From the NCBI RefSeq assembly GCF_000955955.1, contig NZ_JYJG01000004.1, positions 62,001 through 126,000 on the forward strand: 64,000 nt of DNA. The letters run 5' to 3'. Numbering within the stretch: position 1 is the first letter of the stretch; every line of letters begins with the position of its first letter. A model generated the notes under the pieces. The model was not told the origin of the DNA. It saw only the letters and a program-made list of their open reading frames with translations, and did no database searches. A program made the translations under genes and the position numbers. Source of the DNA: Lentzea aerocolonigenes (GTDB lineage Bacteria; Actinomycetota; Actinomycetes; Mycobacteriales; Pseudonocardiaceae). Positions 16,019 to 25,858 of the stretch are shown piece by piece.

Positions 16019-16426
16019 TTAGGGCAGATGTGGTTGCAGGGCGGCGAGCAAAGTGTCGCGTTTCGGTACGCCACCGACTCGCAACACCTCCACGCCGTCG
16101 GCTGTCAGAGCGAGAGTCGTCGGAGTGCGCATGACGCCCAGAGAAGCGGCCACGTCCGGCAGGTTCGTCACGTCCAGCTCGGCGTGTGTGAGGCCGTCGG
16201 TGCGGGAGGCCAGGTCGCTCAGGATCACCTTCGCGTGCCGGCACGGCGCGCAGAACGTGGTGGAGAGCTGGACCAGCGTCACCCCCGGCGCGAGCAGGTC
16301 GCGCACGGGAGCGGGCAGGTCGGCAGAAGTCTCCCGGGAAGAGATGCGGCCCTCGCGGACCTTGAGCAGCACACCGATCGCACCGGCCACGGCCAGCGCG
16401 CCCAGCAGCGCCCACACACCAGTCAT
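16019..16426 (-). CDS. Membrane-anchored thioredoxin-family protein
   Basis: 135 residues. An N-terminal membrane anchor (VWALLGALAVAGAIGVLL) precedes a thioredoxin fold with redox motif C59-A-P-C62 in STTFCAPCRHAK and the cis-Pro segment MRTPTTLAL. It corresponds by position to Rv0816c (ThiX). The ATG overlaps the stop of the LmeA-like gene (TCAT on the plus strand at 16423-16426), so it is the last gene of the hydrolase-LmeA-thioredoxin unit. Probably reduces thiols at the membrane; partner unknown. Confidence 0.85.
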   Translation of the reverse strand: MTGVWALLGALAVAGAIGVLLKVREGRISSRETSADLPAPVRDLLAPGVTLVQLSTTFCAPCRHAKVILSDLASRTDGLTHAELDVTNLPDVAASLGVMRTPTTLALTADGVEVLRVGGVPKRDTLLAALQPHLP

Positions 16427-17253
16427 CGTTGGACCAACGGTACATCCGTGATGATGCCCGACAGCACGAACGCACCGGGCTCCACCCGCACGGCGGTCGG
16501 CACGGCCCCGAACGGCAGCTTGCCCGGGTCGATCTTGACCGCGAGCGCCTGGCGCAGCGTCGGGACGATGTTCTTGAGCGACATGTCGTCCAGCTCGACC
16601 TCGTCGACCGTGATCTGGATGGCGCCGCCGGCCAGCGAGACCTGGCCGTACGCGGTGAGCTTGACGTCCTTGCCGGCGACGTTGGTCTGCCCGGAGAGCT
16701 TGATCGCGGCGGTCGTCTGCGGCGCGGGCGGCGTGCCGGGGGCCGTGGTGGTCGTCGTCGTGGTCGTGACCCGGTTGTCCGGGTCGATCGAGAGCTTGTC
16801 GAACGGCGTGACCTGGCTCGCGAGCCGGTTCAGGTCCAGCGACTTGATCTTGACGCTGCCCTCGACCTGGTCGATGGTCGCCTTGGAGACGTTGCCCGCC
16901 AGCAGGTCCGACAGCTCCACGCGGGTGTGCCGCAGGTCGGCGTGGATGTCGAGGTCGCGCAGGTCGACGCCCTGCGCCTCGTTCTTGATCGGCACGCCGG
17001 ACGCGTCGATCGCCACGTGCGTGTAGTCGCCGCGGACCGCCTGGAGCATGAACGGGAAGCCGTTGATGCGCACCGACGGGTCCTCGTCGAGCTGCAGCTT
17101 CTCCCGCATCCGCTGGGCGATCTGGTATTCGCCGGCCGCGGCGAGCGCGAAGTCGGCGGCCACCAGCAGCAGTCCCAGCACGATCACCGTGATCAGGAGG
17201 AACTTGCCGCGCCGGGACTTCTTTCGCGGCCGTGCAGGGGTGTGCGCAGTCAT
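16423..17253 (-). CDS. LmeA-like DUF2993 lipid-binding exported protein
   Basis: 276 residues. A Lys/Arg-rich start (RPRKKSRRGK) and one membrane segment (FLLITVIVLGLLLVAADFAL) lead into the DUF2993 beta-rich fold: INGFPFMLQAVRGDYTHV and VDLRDLDIHADLRHTRV are hallmarks. A poly-Thr linker (8 Thr near residue 170) interrupts the fold. Mycobacterial LmeA is a periplasmic lipid-binding protein needed for lipomannan elongation. The ATG overlaps the stop of the upstream hydrolase (17250-17253), which fixes the start and rejects the 33-codon upstream extension. Confidence 0.82.
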   Translation of the reverse strand: MTAHTPARPRKKSRRGKFLLITVIVLGLLLVAADFALAAAGEYQIAQRMREKLQLDEDPSVRINGFPFMLQAVRGDYTHVAIDASGVPIKNEAQGVDLRDLDIHADLRHTRVELSDLLAGNVSKATIDQVEGSVKIKSLDLNRLASQVTPFDKLSIDPDNRVTTTTTTTTAPGTPPAPQTTAAIKLSGQTNVAGKDVKLTAYGQVSLAGGAIQITVDEVELDDMSLKNIVPTLRQALAVKIDPGKLPFGAVPTAVRVEPGAFVLSGIITDVPLVQR

Positions 17254-18065
17254 TCCTCGTCCTCGACTTTGCCGGCGATCCATGCCGCCATCCGGTCTAC
17301 CAGGTCTGGAGTCGCGGCTGATTCCGCATGCCGCATACCGGGCTCGATCCACAGCTCGGCATGTCCTGAGGACGCGCGGTGCAGTGACTCGGCGTGCTCC
17401 GGACCGAAATAGTGGTCCAGGTCACCGTGCACGATCAGCAGTGGGGTGGGTGTGATGCACGCCACCACCTCCAGCGGACTCTCCGGCGGTTGTACCCAGC
17501 TGTCGCCGAGCCGAACCCCGAGCGCCCGTGCGGCCAGCTTGCCGTGCGGCTGCTCCAGCAACCAGTGGACGCGCCGCATCGGCGCCGTCTCCCGCGACCA
17601 CCACCGGGCCGGGCCGCTCACGGAGACAACGACATCAGGGCTGGTCTCGCCCAGTGCCGCATGCCGGATCACGATCGAGGCGCCCATCGAGAACCCGACC
17701 GTGGCGATCTTCGAGTAACCCAGTTCGCGAGCTGTGCGAACCGCCGCCTCGATGTCGTGGATCTCGTCCGCGCCGACCGTGGAGCGTCCTTCGGACCGTC
17801 CGTGGCCGCGGAAGTCGTACGCGACGACACCCCCGTGCGCGGCCAATCGGGCCAGAACCCGCGCGACGTACGGCTTGGTCACGTTGTTCGTGAACCCATG
17901 TCCCACAACGAAAGCGAGGTCGTTTTCACTCTTGTAGTGGACGCCGTGCAAGCGCACTCCGTCATGTGACACGGATGTAACAGGCGTGACGCTTGTGGAA
18001 ACAACTGTGAGCACGGCTTCTTGACCTGGGACTTTCTCGGGTTGCACCGGTATTGTCTCCGTCAT
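17250..18065 (-). CDS. Alpha/beta hydrolase
   Basis: 271 residues. Canonical alpha/beta-hydrolase pattern: VVGHGFTNN (oxyanion region), [11 protein letters not shown], nucleophile elbow GFSMGAS, acid [12 protein letters not shown] and base GMRHAES. Substrate unknown; the HGFTNN and RGHGRS motifs resemble acylglycerol lipase or esterase-like members. Start chosen at [10 protein letters not shown] rather than 8 codons upstream because the upstream codons crowd the divergent glnR promoter. First gene of the hydrolase-LmeA-thioredoxin unit, divergent from glnR across 83 bp. Confidence 0.8.
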   Translation of the reverse strand: MTETIPVQPEKVPGQEAVLTVVSTSVTPVTSVSHDGVRLHGVHYKSENDLAFVVGHGFTNNVTKPYVARVLARLAAHGGVVAYDFRGHGRSEGRSTVGADEIHDIEAAVRTARELGYSKIATVGFSMGASIVIRHAALGETSPDVVVSVSGPARWWSRETAPMRRVHWLLEQPHGKLAARALGVRLGDSWVQPPESPLEVVACITPTPLLIVHGDLDHYFGPEHAESLHRASSGHAELWIEPGMRHAESAATPDLVDRMAAWIAGKVEDEE

Positions 18066-18148
18066 CCGCAGGCAACGGGGCCCGGTCACCGTACGCCCGT
18101 GTGCTGGTCAGAGGTGACCAGACCACGGCCGAGAAGGAGGGCGCCGCG

Positions 18149-18913
18149 ATGAGCATCGACGTGCTGCTGCTGACGACAGACCCCGACCCGGAGGCCGTGC
18201 TGCCCGCGCTGGCACTGCTCCCGCACGCGGTCCGCCCGCTGCGTCCCGAGGTCTCCGCACTGCTCGAAGCCGGTCCCCACGACATCGTGCTGGTCGACGC
18301 CCGCACCGATCTCGTCGGCGCCCGCTCGCTGTGCCGGCTGCTCGACTCGTCCGGCGTGGACGTGCCCGTGGTGGCGGTCGTCACCGAGGGCGGTCTGGTC
18401 GCCGTCAACTCCGACTGGTCGGTCGACGAGATCCTGCTGCCGAACTCCGGTCCCGCCGAGGTCGACGCCCGCCTGCGCCTGGTGCGCTCGCGCCGCGGCG
18501 CCACGCAGCCCGGTGGCGACGGCGCCCTGCAGCTCGGCGACCTCGTGATCGACGAGGCCACCTACACCGCGCGCCTCAAGGGCCGCCCGCTCGACCTCAC
18601 CTACAAGGAGTTCGAGCTGCTCAAGTACCTCGCGCAGCACGCGGGCCGGGTCTTCACCCGCGCGCAGCTGCTGCAGGAGGTCTGGGGCTACGACTTCTTC
18701 GGTGGCACCCGGACGGTCGACGTCCACGTGCGACGGTTGCGCGCCAAGCTCGGCCCCGAGCACGAGGCGTTGATCGGCACGGTTCGCAACGTCGGCTACA
18801 AGTTCGTGCGCCCCCCGCGCCCCGGCTCGTCGCGCCGCCCGGCCGAGATGGTCGAGGTCGACGAGATCAGTGACTCGGTCCACGTTCTGGATGAGCGTTT
18901 GATCGCGCGGTAG
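18149..18913 (+). CDS. glnR: Orphan OmpR-family nitrogen regulator GlnR
   Basis: 254 residues, the usual GlnR length. The N-terminal receiver-like domain retains D50 (DIVLVDA) but lacks a normal acidic pocket, as known for GlnR, which dimerises without phosphorylation. The C-terminal winged helix starts with [20 protein letters not shown] and carries the recognition stretch [15 protein letters not shown] and [10 protein letters not shown]. No partner kinase gene is adjacent. ATG at 18149 has GAGAAGGAGG 8 nt upstream. The order glnR-mshD is that of Rv0818-Rv0819. It should control glutamine synthetase and ammonium/nitrate genes elsewhere in the genome. Confidence 0.9.
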   Translation: MSIDVLLLTTDPDPEAVLPALALLPHAVRPLRPEVSALLEAGPHDIVLVDARTDLVGARSLCRLLDSSGVDVPVVAVVTEGGLVAVNSDWSVDEILLPNSGPAEVDARLRLVRSRRGATQPGGDGALQLGDLVIDEATYTARLKGRPLDLTYKEFELLKYLAQHAGRVFTRAQLLQEVWGYDFFGGTRTVDVHVRRLRAKLGPEHEALIGTVRNVGYKFVRPPRPGSSRRPAEMVEVDEISDSVHVLDERLIAR

Positions 18914-18923
18914 GTTCGCCTGT

Positions 18924-19802
18924 GTGGCGCAACTGAGCTGGTACGACGAGCTGACGACCGACCAGGCCGCCGAGGTGCGGGGCCTGCTGGCGGCTGCCGA
19001 GAGCACCGACGGCGTGGCCCCGGTCGGTGAGGCCGTGCGACTGCGGATGCGCCCCGGTGCGCACGGCAGCAAGCACCTCCTCGCCCACCTGAACGGCGAG
19101 CTCGCCGGGTACGCGCACGTGGACATGCTCGGTGACTCGGGCGGCCACAAGGTCGCCGAGTTCGCCGTGCACCCGAAGTACCGCCACCAGGGCGTCGGCG
19201 AGGCGTTGGTGAAAGCGCTCCCGCTGCAGGACTCCCTGCGGGTCTGGGCGCACGGCGGTCACCCGGACGCCGAGAAGCTCGCGGAGAAGCTCGGGTTCCG
19301 CAAGGTGCGCGAGCTGCTGAGGATGCGGCTGCGGGTGGAGAGCGAGCTGCCAGAGCCGAAGATCCCCGAGGGCATCACCATCAGGCCGTTCGTCCCCGGC
19401 AAGGACGAGGCCGCGGTCGTCTACGTGAACCACCGCGCGTTCGACTGGCACCCCGAGCAGGGCTCGATGTCGATCGAGGACGTCCGCGCGAAGGAAGAAG
19501 AGGACTGGTTCGACCAGAAGGGCTTCCTGCTCGCGTTCAACGCGGACGAGCGGCTGGTGGGCTTCCACTGGACGAAGGTGCACACGCCGGACCTCGGCGA
19601 GGTCTACGTCGTCGGCGTCGACCCGGACAGCCAGGGCGGTGGTCTCGGCAAGGCGCTCACCCTCGTCGGTCTGCGTCACCTGCGCGAACAGGGCGTTAAA
19701 GAGGTGATGCTCTACGTCGAGTCGGACAACGCGGCGGCGGTGAGCGTGTACACGAAGCTCGGCTTCACGCTCTGGGACGCGGACGTCCAGTACGCCCGGT
19801 AG
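18924..19802 (+). CDS. mshD: Mycothiol synthase MshD
   Basis: 292 residues made of two GNAT domains. Acetyl-CoA loops are visible as RHQGVGEAL (about residue 92) and SQGGGLGKAL (about 235). The sequence FDWHPEQGSMSIEDV and the C-terminal YVESDNAAAVSVYTKLGF match MshD. It acetylates Cys-GlcN-Ins in the last step of mycothiol synthesis, the main actinobacterial thiol. GTG start 10 nt after the glnR stop, so probably cotranscribed. Confidence 0.93.
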   Translation: MAQLSWYDELTTDQAAEVRGLLAAAESTDGVAPVGEAVRLRMRPGAHGSKHLLAHLNGELAGYAHVDMLGDSGGHKVAEFAVHPKYRHQGVGEALVKALPLQDSLRVWAHGGHPDAEKLAEKLGFRKVRELLRMRLRVESELPEPKIPEGITIRPFVPGKDEAAVVYVNHRAFDWHPEQGSMSIEDVRAKEEEDWFDQKGFLLAFNADERLVGFHWTKVHTPDLGEVYVVGVDPDSQGGGLGKALTLVGLRHLREQGVKEVMLYVESDNAAAVSVYTKLGFTLWDADVQYAR

Positions 19803-19883
19803 TCAACGGATCGTCACAAAACGCATACGCGCTGGTCACGCCCTCACTCGTTTGGCCGTGTGACCCGTCACTTCCCGTTCGGT

Positions 19884-19905
19884 GTTCACCTGTCGTTCAC
19901 CCTGA
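19884..19905 (+). promoter_or_regulatory. PHO-box-like direct repeat upstream of pstS
   Basis: Two adjacent 11-bp units, GTTCACCTGTC and GTTCACCCTGA, form the direct repeat typical of PhoP-family (OmpR-type) binding sites in actinobacterial pst promoters. They lie about 96-117 bp upstream of the pstS GTG, within a 198-bp gap after mshD that holds no gene. Phosphate-starvation control by a PhoP/RegX3-type regulator is therefore expected. Confidence 0.65.
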
Positions 19906-20000
19906 CTAGGTGGGCTGTCCACCATGGATACCTACCTTCCGAAGCGAGCGGCGACGTCCGTCGCGAAACCGCTAATGCTTCCGCAAGGTGGAGGACCAAG

Positions 20001-21110
20001 GTGAAGATCCAGCGGCACGGCGCCGTGCTCGGCCTCGTCGCGGCCAGCGCGCTTCTGCTCGGTGCGTGTGGCAGTGACAACAACACGGCGGCAGGCGGCT
20101 CCACGCCGGCCAGCGGTACCTCCGTGCCCGTCGAGTGTGGTGGTAAGCCCAAGCTGAACGCCGAGGGTTCCTCCGCGCAGAAGAACGCCGTCGACGCGTT
20201 CGTCCAGGCGTACAAGGCGGCTTGCCCGAGCGCCGACCTCGCGTACAACCCCTCCGGCTCCGGCGCGGGCGTGAAGAACTTCAACGCCGGTCTCGTCGAC
20301 TTCGGTGGCTCGGACTCCGCGCTGAAGGACGGCGCCGAGACCGAGGCGGCCGCCAAGCGCTGCCAGACCAACCCGGCGTGGAACCTCCCGCTGGTGTTCG
20401 GCCCGGTCGCGATCGGCTACAAGGTCTCCGGTGTGGACAGCCTCGTGCTGGACGCCAAGACCACCGCCGCGATCTTCTCCGGCGCGGTCAAGAAGTGGAA
20501 CGACCCGGCCATCAAGGCCCTCAACTCCTCCGCCGCCCTGCCGGACAAGGACATCGCGGTCATCTACCGCTCGGACGAGTCGGGCACCACCGACAACTTC
20601 CAGAAGTACCTGACCACCGCCGGTGGCTGGACCAAGGGTGACGGCAAGCAGTTCAAGGGCGGTGTCGGCGAGGGCAAGGAGAAGTCCGCCGGTGTCGCGC
20701 AGGCCGTCGGCTCGATCGACGGTGCGATCACCTACGTCGAGTGGTCGTTCGCGCAGGACAACAAGCTCTCGACCGCCAAGATCGACGCCGGTTCGGGCCC
20801 TGTCGAGCTGTCCGCCGAGTCGGCCGGCAAGGCCATCGACGGCGCGAAGGTCAAGGGCGAGGGCAACAACCTGGTCCTCGACCTGAACTCGATCTACGGC
20901 ACCAAGGCCGCCGGTGCGTACCCGCTGCTGCTCGCGACCTACGAGATCGTCTGCTCGAAGGGCTACGACGCCGACACCGCCAAGGCCGTCAAGGCGTTCC
21001 TGACCGTCGCCGCCAGCACGGGCCAGGCGCAGCTCGCCGAGGCCGGTTACGTGCCGCTGCCCAAGGCGTTCCAGGACAAGATCCTGACCGCTGTGAAGGC
21101 GATCGCCTGA
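20001..21110 (+). CDS. pstS: Phosphate ABC transporter substrate-binding lipoprotein PstS
   Basis: 369 residues. The lipobox LLLGAC places the lipidated Cys at position 23. The mature protein starts after a Ser/Thr/Gly linker and contains the phosphate-binding motifs AEGSSAQKNA, YNPSGSGAGVKNF and YRSDESGTTDNF. GTG at 20001 has GGTGGAGG upstream and gives a normal lipoprotein signal; the longer frame back to 19860 would read through the PHO box. First gene of pstSCAB. Confidence 0.95.
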   Translation: MKIQRHGAVLGLVAASALLLGACGSDNNTAAGGSTPASGTSVPVECGGKPKLNAEGSSAQKNAVDAFVQAYKAACPSADLAYNPSGSGAGVKNFNAGLVDFGGSDSALKDGAETEAAAKRCQTNPAWNLPLVFGPVAIGYKVSGVDSLVLDAKTTAAIFSGAVKKWNDPAIKALNSSAALPDKDIAVIYRSDESGTTDNFQKYLTTAGGWTKGDGKQFKGGVGEGKEKSAGVAQAVGSIDGAITYVEWSFAQDNKLSTAKIDAGSGPVELSAESAGKAIDGAKVKGEGNNLVLDLNSIYGTKAAGAYPLLLATYEIVCSKGYDADTAKAVKAFLTVAASTGQAQLAEAGYVPLPKAFQDKILTAVKAIA

Positions 21111-21143
21111 GGTTGATGCGAAACTTCGGCTGACGCAGACGCG

Positions 21144-22208
21144 ATGAACGATCCCGTCGTGGCCAAGCGCCCCGCCGGCTCCGGAGACACCGGAGCCGTG
21201 CGGGGCGTTGCGGCTGCTCCCACTGCCACGGAGGCTCCGATTCCCCCGACACCGGAAGCTTCAGAGACTCAGACCAAAGTTCACGTTCGGCCTGGCGACC
21301 GGATCTTCCGCGGCCTGGCGACGGGTTCTGGTGTCTTCATCGTCGCGATCATCGGTGCGATCGGGCTCTTCCTGATCGTGCAGGCGATCCCGTCGCTCGG
21401 GTTGGACAACGTCAACTTCCTGACCAGCCGCGAGTGGAACACGACCGACCCGGCCAACCTCCGGTTCGGCATCCTCGACCTGCTGCTCGTGACGGTCGTG
21501 GTCGCGTTGCTGGCGCTGCTGATCGCGATGCCGATCGCGATGGGCATCGCGCTGTTCCTCACGCAGTACGCCCCGCGCAAGCTCGCCCGGCCGTTCGCGT
21601 ACGTCGTCGACCTGCTGGCCGCGGTCCCTTCGATCGTCTTCGGCCTGTGGGGCCTGTTCGTGCTGGGGCCGGTGCTGTTCCCGATCTCCACGTGGCTGAT
21701 CGACAACCTCGGCTGGATCCCGATCTTCGCCAAGGGCAACGTCAACGTGCAGCTCGGCGGGACCGTGTTCACCGCGGGCATCGTCGTCGCGGTGATGATC
21801 CTGCCGATCATCACGGCGGTCAGCCGCGAGGTCTTCGAGCGGACGCCGACCATGCACGTCGAGGGGGCCATCGCGCTCGGCGCGACCAAGTGGGAGGTCG
21901 TGCGCACGACGGTTCTGCCGTTCGGCAAGGCGGGTTACATCAGCGCCTCGATGCTCGGTCTCGGCCGCGCGCTCGGTGAGACCATCGCCGTCGCGGTCAT
22001 CCTGAGCACGGCGACCAGCTCGTTCGGCTTCTCCCTCTTCGACGGCGGCAGCACGTTCGCCTCGAAGATCGCCCTGGCCGCGCCGGAGTTCAACGACGCG
22101 CGCTCCGCCGGTGCCTACATCGCCGCCGGTCTCGTGCTGTTCGTGCTGACCTTCGTGGTCAACGCCATCGCGCGCTCGATCGTCGCCGGCCACAAGGAGT
22201 ACGAGTGA
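21144..22208 (+). CDS. pstC: Phosphate ABC transporter permease PstC
   Basis: 354 residues. About 50 cytoplasmic residues rich in Pro/Thr precede six predicted spans, beginning GVFIVAIIGAIGLFLIV. The permease EAA loop is seen as EGAIALGATKWEVVRTTVLP, and LGRALGETIAVAVILS is a PstC/PstA hallmark. It follows pstS by 33 bp and overlaps pstA by 4 bp (22205-22208). Confidence 0.94.
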   Translation: MNDPVVAKRPAGSGDTGAVRGVAAAPTATEAPIPPTPEASETQTKVHVRPGDRIFRGLATGSGVFIVAIIGAIGLFLIVQAIPSLGLDNVNFLTSREWNTTDPANLRFGILDLLLVTVVVALLALLIAMPIAMGIALFLTQYAPRKLARPFAYVVDLLAAVPSIVFGLWGLFVLGPVLFPISTWLIDNLGWIPIFAKGNVNVQLGGTVFTAGIVVAVMILPIITAVSREVFERTPTMHVEGAIALGATKWEVVRTTVLPFGKAGYISASMLGLGRALGETIAVAVILSTATSSFGFSLFDGGSTFASKIALAAPEFNDARSAGAYIAAGLVLFVLTFVVNAIARSIVAGHKEYE

Positions 22209-23119
22209 GCACCCTCTCCGCGGATCCCCAGCGCCTCGCGACGCCGCCGACGTTCCAGAAGGTCGGCGCCGCCCGTCGCTTCAAGAACGGTCTCGCCACG
22301 ACGCTCGTGTGGGGCTCGTTCCTCGTCGCCGTCGTCCCGCTGGTGTGGGTGCTCTACACCGTCGTGCAGCGCGGCTTCCCGGTCATCCTCGACGGTGACT
22401 GGTGGTCGAAGTCGCTCTCCGGACTGCTGGCCCGTCAGCAGGGCGGCGGTGCGTACCACGCGATCTACGGCACCCTGGTCCAAGGCCTGGTGTGCGGTGT
22501 CATCTCCGTGCCGATCGGCATCATGGTCGCGATCTACCTCGTCGAGTACGGCGGCCGCTCGAGGCTGTCCCGCGCCACGACGTTCATGGTCGACATCCTG
22601 ACCGGTGTGCCGTCGATCGTCGCCGCGCTGTTCGTCTACACGGTGTGGATCACGTACTTCGGCCTCGGCCGCAGCGCGCTCGCCGTGTCGCTCGCGCTGG
22701 TGCTGCTGATGGTGCCGGTCGTGGTGCGCACCACCGAGGAGATGCTCAAGATCGTCCCGGACGAGCTGCGCGAGGCCTCCTACGCGCTGGGTATTCCCAA
22801 GTGGAAGACGATCGTCAAGATCGTCATCCCGACGGCACTCTCCGGCATCCTCACCGGCATCATGCTCGCCCTCGCCCGCGTCATGGGTGAGACCGCGCCG
22901 GTGCTGGTGCTGGCGGCGTACGCCCCGTTCATCAACTTCAACATGTTCGACGGCCCGATGGCCTCGCTGCCGTTGCTGATGGTGAACGAGCGCAACAACC
23001 CGACGCAGGCGGGCTTCGAGCGCATCTGGGGCGCGGCGATCACCCTGGTGCTCCTCATCACCCTGTTCAACCTCCTGGCGACCGTGATCTCGCGGGCGCT
23101 GGCGCCGAAGACGAAGTGA
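22205..23119 (+). CDS. pstA: Phosphate ABC transporter permease PstA
   Basis: 304 residues with six predicted spans. EAA-type loop [20 protein letters not shown] and the [11 protein letters not shown] motif identify PstA. Translationally coupled to pstC (start overlaps its stop) and followed by pstB after 10 bp. With PstC it forms the membrane channel of the high-affinity phosphate importer. Confidence 0.94.
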   Translation: MSTLSADPQRLATPPTFQKVGAARRFKNGLATTLVWGSFLVAVVPLVWVLYTVVQRGFPVILDGDWWSKSLSGLLARQQGGGAYHAIYGTLVQGLVCGVISVPIGIMVAIYLVEYGGRSRLSRATTFMVDILTGVPSIVAALFVYTVWITYFGLGRSALAVSLALVLLMVPVVVRTTEEMLKIVPDELREASYALGIPKWKTIVKIVIPTALSGILTGIMLALARVMGETAPVLVLAAYAPFINFNMFDGPMASLPLLMVNERNNPTQAGFERIWGAAITLVLLITLFNLLATVISRALAPKTK

Positions 23120-23129
23120 GCGGGCGGAC

Positions 23130-23906
23130 ATGGCCAAGCGACTCGACATCAAGGACCTGAACCTCTTCTACGGCAAGTTCCACGCCGTCGAGAACGTCTC
23201 GCTCCAGGTACCTCCGAAGAACGTGACGGCGTTCATCGGCCCCTCCGGCTGCGGCAAGTCGACCGTGCTGCGGTCGCTCAACCGCATGCACGAGGTGGCC
23301 ATCGGCGCGCGCGTCGAGGGCAAGGTGCTGCTCGACGGCGAGGACATCTACGCGTCCACTGTGGACCCGGTCGAGGTGCGCCGCACCATCGGCATGGTGT
23401 TCCAGCGGCCGAACCCGTTCCCCACGATGTCCATTCGCGACAACGTGGTGGCGGGTCTGAAGCTCGCGGGCGTGAAGAACAAGAAGGAGCTCGACGAGGT
23501 CGCCGAGCGCTCGTTGCGCGGCGCCAACCTCTGGAACGAGGTGAAGGACCGCCTCGACAAGCCGGGCGGCGGCCTCTCCGGTGGTCAGCAGCAGCGTCTG
23601 TGCATCGCCCGCGCGATCGCGGTGCAGCCGGACGTCCTGCTGATGGACGAGCCCTGCTCCGCGCTGGACCCGATCTCCACGCTGGCGATCGAGGACCTGA
23701 TCACGGAGCTGAAGAAGGAGTACACGATCGTCATCGTGACTCACAACATGCAGCAGGCCGCGCGCGTGTCCGACCAGACCGCGTTCTTCAACCTGCTGGG
23801 TGTCGGTCAGCCGGGCCAGCTGATCGAGGTGGACGACACGGAGAAGATCTTCTCCAACCCCGGCCAGAAGGCGACTGAGGACTACATCTCCGGTCGCTTC
23901 GGCTAA
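23130..23906 (+). CDS. pstB: Phosphate ABC transporter ATPase PstB
   Basis: 258 residues, the normal PstB length. Walker [10 protein letters not shown], signature LSGGQQQR, Walker B VLLMDEP and switch His VTHNMQQA are all intact. The PstB-specific segments [13 protein letters not shown] and [13 protein letters not shown] are present. Supplies ATP hydrolysis for phosphate uptake and, with PhoU, phosphate signalling. Confidence 0.96.
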   Translation: MAKRLDIKDLNLFYGKFHAVENVSLQVPPKNVTAFIGPSGCGKSTVLRSLNRMHEVAIGARVEGKVLLDGEDIYASTVDPVEVRRTIGMVFQRPNPFPTMSIRDNVVAGLKLAGVKNKKELDEVAERSLRGANLWNEVKDRLDKPGGGLSGGQQQRLCIARAIAVQPDVLLMDEPCSALDPISTLAIEDLITELKKEYTIVIVTHNMQQAARVSDQTAFFNLLGVGQPGQLIEVDDTEKIFSNPGQKATEDYISGRFG

Positions 23907-23916
23907 ATTGCTGGGC

Positions 23917-25113
23917 GTGAGCCCGCAAAGCAAGAGCCGCAAGAAGAAGCAAGGCAAGGCACCCGGCCGCCGGCCTCAGCAGCAGTCGCCCTACGCACCG
24001 CTGCTGGAGTCGGCGGCCGCGTTGCGTTCGGAGTCGTGGCTGCTGGCCGAGTCGTGGGCGAGCGAGCTGTTCGGCACGCTGTGGCTCGGTGCCTGGCGGT
24101 TCGAGGACTGGCTGGAGGCCTTCACGTCCGAGTACGGCCGGATGGTCGACGCCCTGAGCGAGATCGAGCAGCCGGAGGCGCTCACCGCGCTTCGTGCGCT
24201 GTCGGGCGTGGGCGACGCCGACCTCAGGGCCATGGTCACGACCGCGGCGAACGACCTGGCGGCCAAGGGTGTCGAGGATCCGGAGTGGTACTCGCCGGGC
24301 GCGCTGCCGGTGTTCCGCGACGCCTTCCTCGTCACGAACCTGTTGGGGGACGTGGAGGTCATCGCGTTCACCCAGGACCGCGCGGGTGTTCCCGAGACGA
24401 TGATGTTCATGCGACAGCCGGTGCTCGGCGCCACCTCGATCGAGCTGTTCTCCACGCCGGACGAGGGCACGATCGCGTTGCTCGAGGACATGATCTCCTC
24501 GACGCCCCAGGCGTTCCGCAACCAGATCACGCCGCTGACCGCGGAGCAGGTGTTCGACCGCCTGTGGCCGGACGTCGAGCAGTTCTGGTCCGACGGTCCG
24601 GACGACGAAGCCGAAGAGAGCCTGATCGGCGACGACGAGGAGGCTCTGCACCCCGTTCAGCTGATGGCGCTCGCCGAGGCGCGCGTGAGTCTGCTGGTGC
24701 CGGGTGACTACGAGATTCCCGCCATCAGTCCGGAAAGGACGGATGAGGTCGTCGCGGCGTTCCTGGCTTCAGAGCACGGGATCGCTGACGTCGAGGCGGC
24801 GCGGGCGTTCGCTCAGCTCGTCGCTTCCGCTGCGGTGGAACAGAACCGCGACCCGGTCGAGTACGGGCCGGCCTCGCTCACCGCTGTGCTGATCATGAAC
24901 TTGGCCGCGCGCGTGCACGTCTCGGACGAGGATTTGGCGCTGCTGCCGGAAATCGCGCGGGCGTGGGCGTACTTCACCGTCGAGGCACGGGATCTGCCGC
25001 GGGAGCAAGCCCTCGAGGAGTGGGACGAAGAACTGCCCACCGTGCTCGCCGAGTTCTCCGAGGCTTACGCCGATCCGGAGCTCGCGGCAGAACGCGATGG
25101 GCAGTTTCGTTGA
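23917..25113 (+). CDS. Conserved hypothetical acidic protein
   Basis: About 398 residues. A very basic Lys/Arg/Gln start (SPQSKSRKKKQGKAPGRRPQQQ) is followed by a largely helical acidic protein (SLIGDDEEALHP, EEWDEELPTVLAEF). No signal peptide, membrane span or catalytic motif is visible and I do not recognise the family. The start is uncertain: TTG at 23908 directly after the pstB stop, or GTG at 23917; neither has a good ribosome site. It is in line with pst and ends 7 bp before the convergent phoU, so it may be cotranscribed with the phosphate genes. Confidence 0.7.
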   Translation: MSPQSKSRKKKQGKAPGRRPQQQSPYAPLLESAAALRSESWLLAESWASELFGTLWLGAWRFEDWLEAFTSEYGRMVDALSEIEQPEALTALRALSGVGDADLRAMVTTAANDLAAKGVEDPEWYSPGALPVFRDAFLVTNLLGDVEVIAFTQDRAGVPETMMFMRQPVLGATSIELFSTPDEGTIALLEDMISSTPQAFRNQITPLTAEQVFDRLWPDVEQFWSDGPDDEAEESLIGDDEEALHPVQLMALAEARVSLLVPGDYEIPAISPERTDEVVAAFLASEHGIADVEAARAFAQLVASAAVEQNRDPVEYGPASLTAVLIMNLAARVHVSDEDLALLPEIARAWAYFTVEARDLPREQALEEWDEELPTVLAEFSEAYADPELAAERDGQFR

Positions 25114-25120
25114 TCGAGGC

Positions 25121-25786
25121 TCAGAGGTTCTCGTCGCCACCGTAGCCGGGCATCCGGCCGGTGACGACGAAGACCGTGCGCTTGGCGACCGACACGGCGT
25201 GGTCGCCGTAGCGCTCGTAGAAGCGGCCGAGCAGCGTCGTGTCCACTGCGGACGCGACGCCGTGCTGCCACTCCTTGTCCATGATCACCGAGAACAGGTG
25301 GCGGTGGATGTCGTCCATCGCGTCGTCCTCTTCTTCGAGGTTGCGCGCGCGGTCGACGTCCTTGTGGCGGATGATCTCGGCCGCCTCCTTGGCGAGCTTG
25401 ACCGCGATCCGGCCCATCTCCGCGAAGTACGGCTGGACGTCCGCCGGCACGGCGGACGCCGGGTGGCGGCGTCGCGCGGCCTTCGCCACGTGCAGCGCCA
25501 GGTCGCCCATGCGCTCGACGCTCTCGGCGGCGTGAATCACCGCGAGCACGGTGCGCAGGTCGGTCGCGACCGGTGCCTGCAGCGCGAGCAGCGCGTACGA
25601 CTGCTCCTCGATGCTGGAGCGGACGTCGTCGACCTTCTGGTCACCGCTGATGACCTGCTCCGCGAGGCCGAGGTCGGCCTGCAGCAGTGCGGCGGTCGCG
25701 TTCTCCATCGCCGCCGCGACCATGCCGGTCATGTCGGCCAGTCGTCCGGCGAGCTCTTCTAGCTGGTCATGGTAGGCCTCGCGCAT
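25121..25786 (-). CDS. phoU: Phosphate signalling complex protein PhoU
   Basis: 221 residues. Starts MREAYHDQLEEL, the conserved PhoU opening; two three-helix repeats carry the metal-binding patterns ERMGDLALHVA and RFYERYGDHAVSVAKR (E/DxxxD). The start at 25786 is preferred over one 13 codons upstream because it matches family length. It converges on the gene behind pstB. PhoU proteins pass the phosphate state from the Pst transporter to the sensor kinase; position corresponds to phoY2 (Rv0821c). Confidence 0.93.
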   Translation of the reverse strand: MREAYHDQLEELAGRLADMTGMVAAAMENATAALLQADLGLAEQVISGDQKVDDVRSSIEEQSYALLALQAPVATDLRTVLAVIHAAESVERMGDLALHVAKAARRRHPASAVPADVQPYFAEMGRIAVKLAKEAAEIIRHKDVDRARNLEEEDDAMDDIHRHLFSVIMDKEWQHGVASAVDTTLLGRFYERYGDHAVSVAKRTVFVVTGRMPGYGGDENL

Positions 25787-25858
25787 GGCGCCCAGCCTAC
25801 GTCCCGACCATCGCGGCAGCGACATGCCAGGATGAACCCGAGGTGAACCCCAGGCGAA

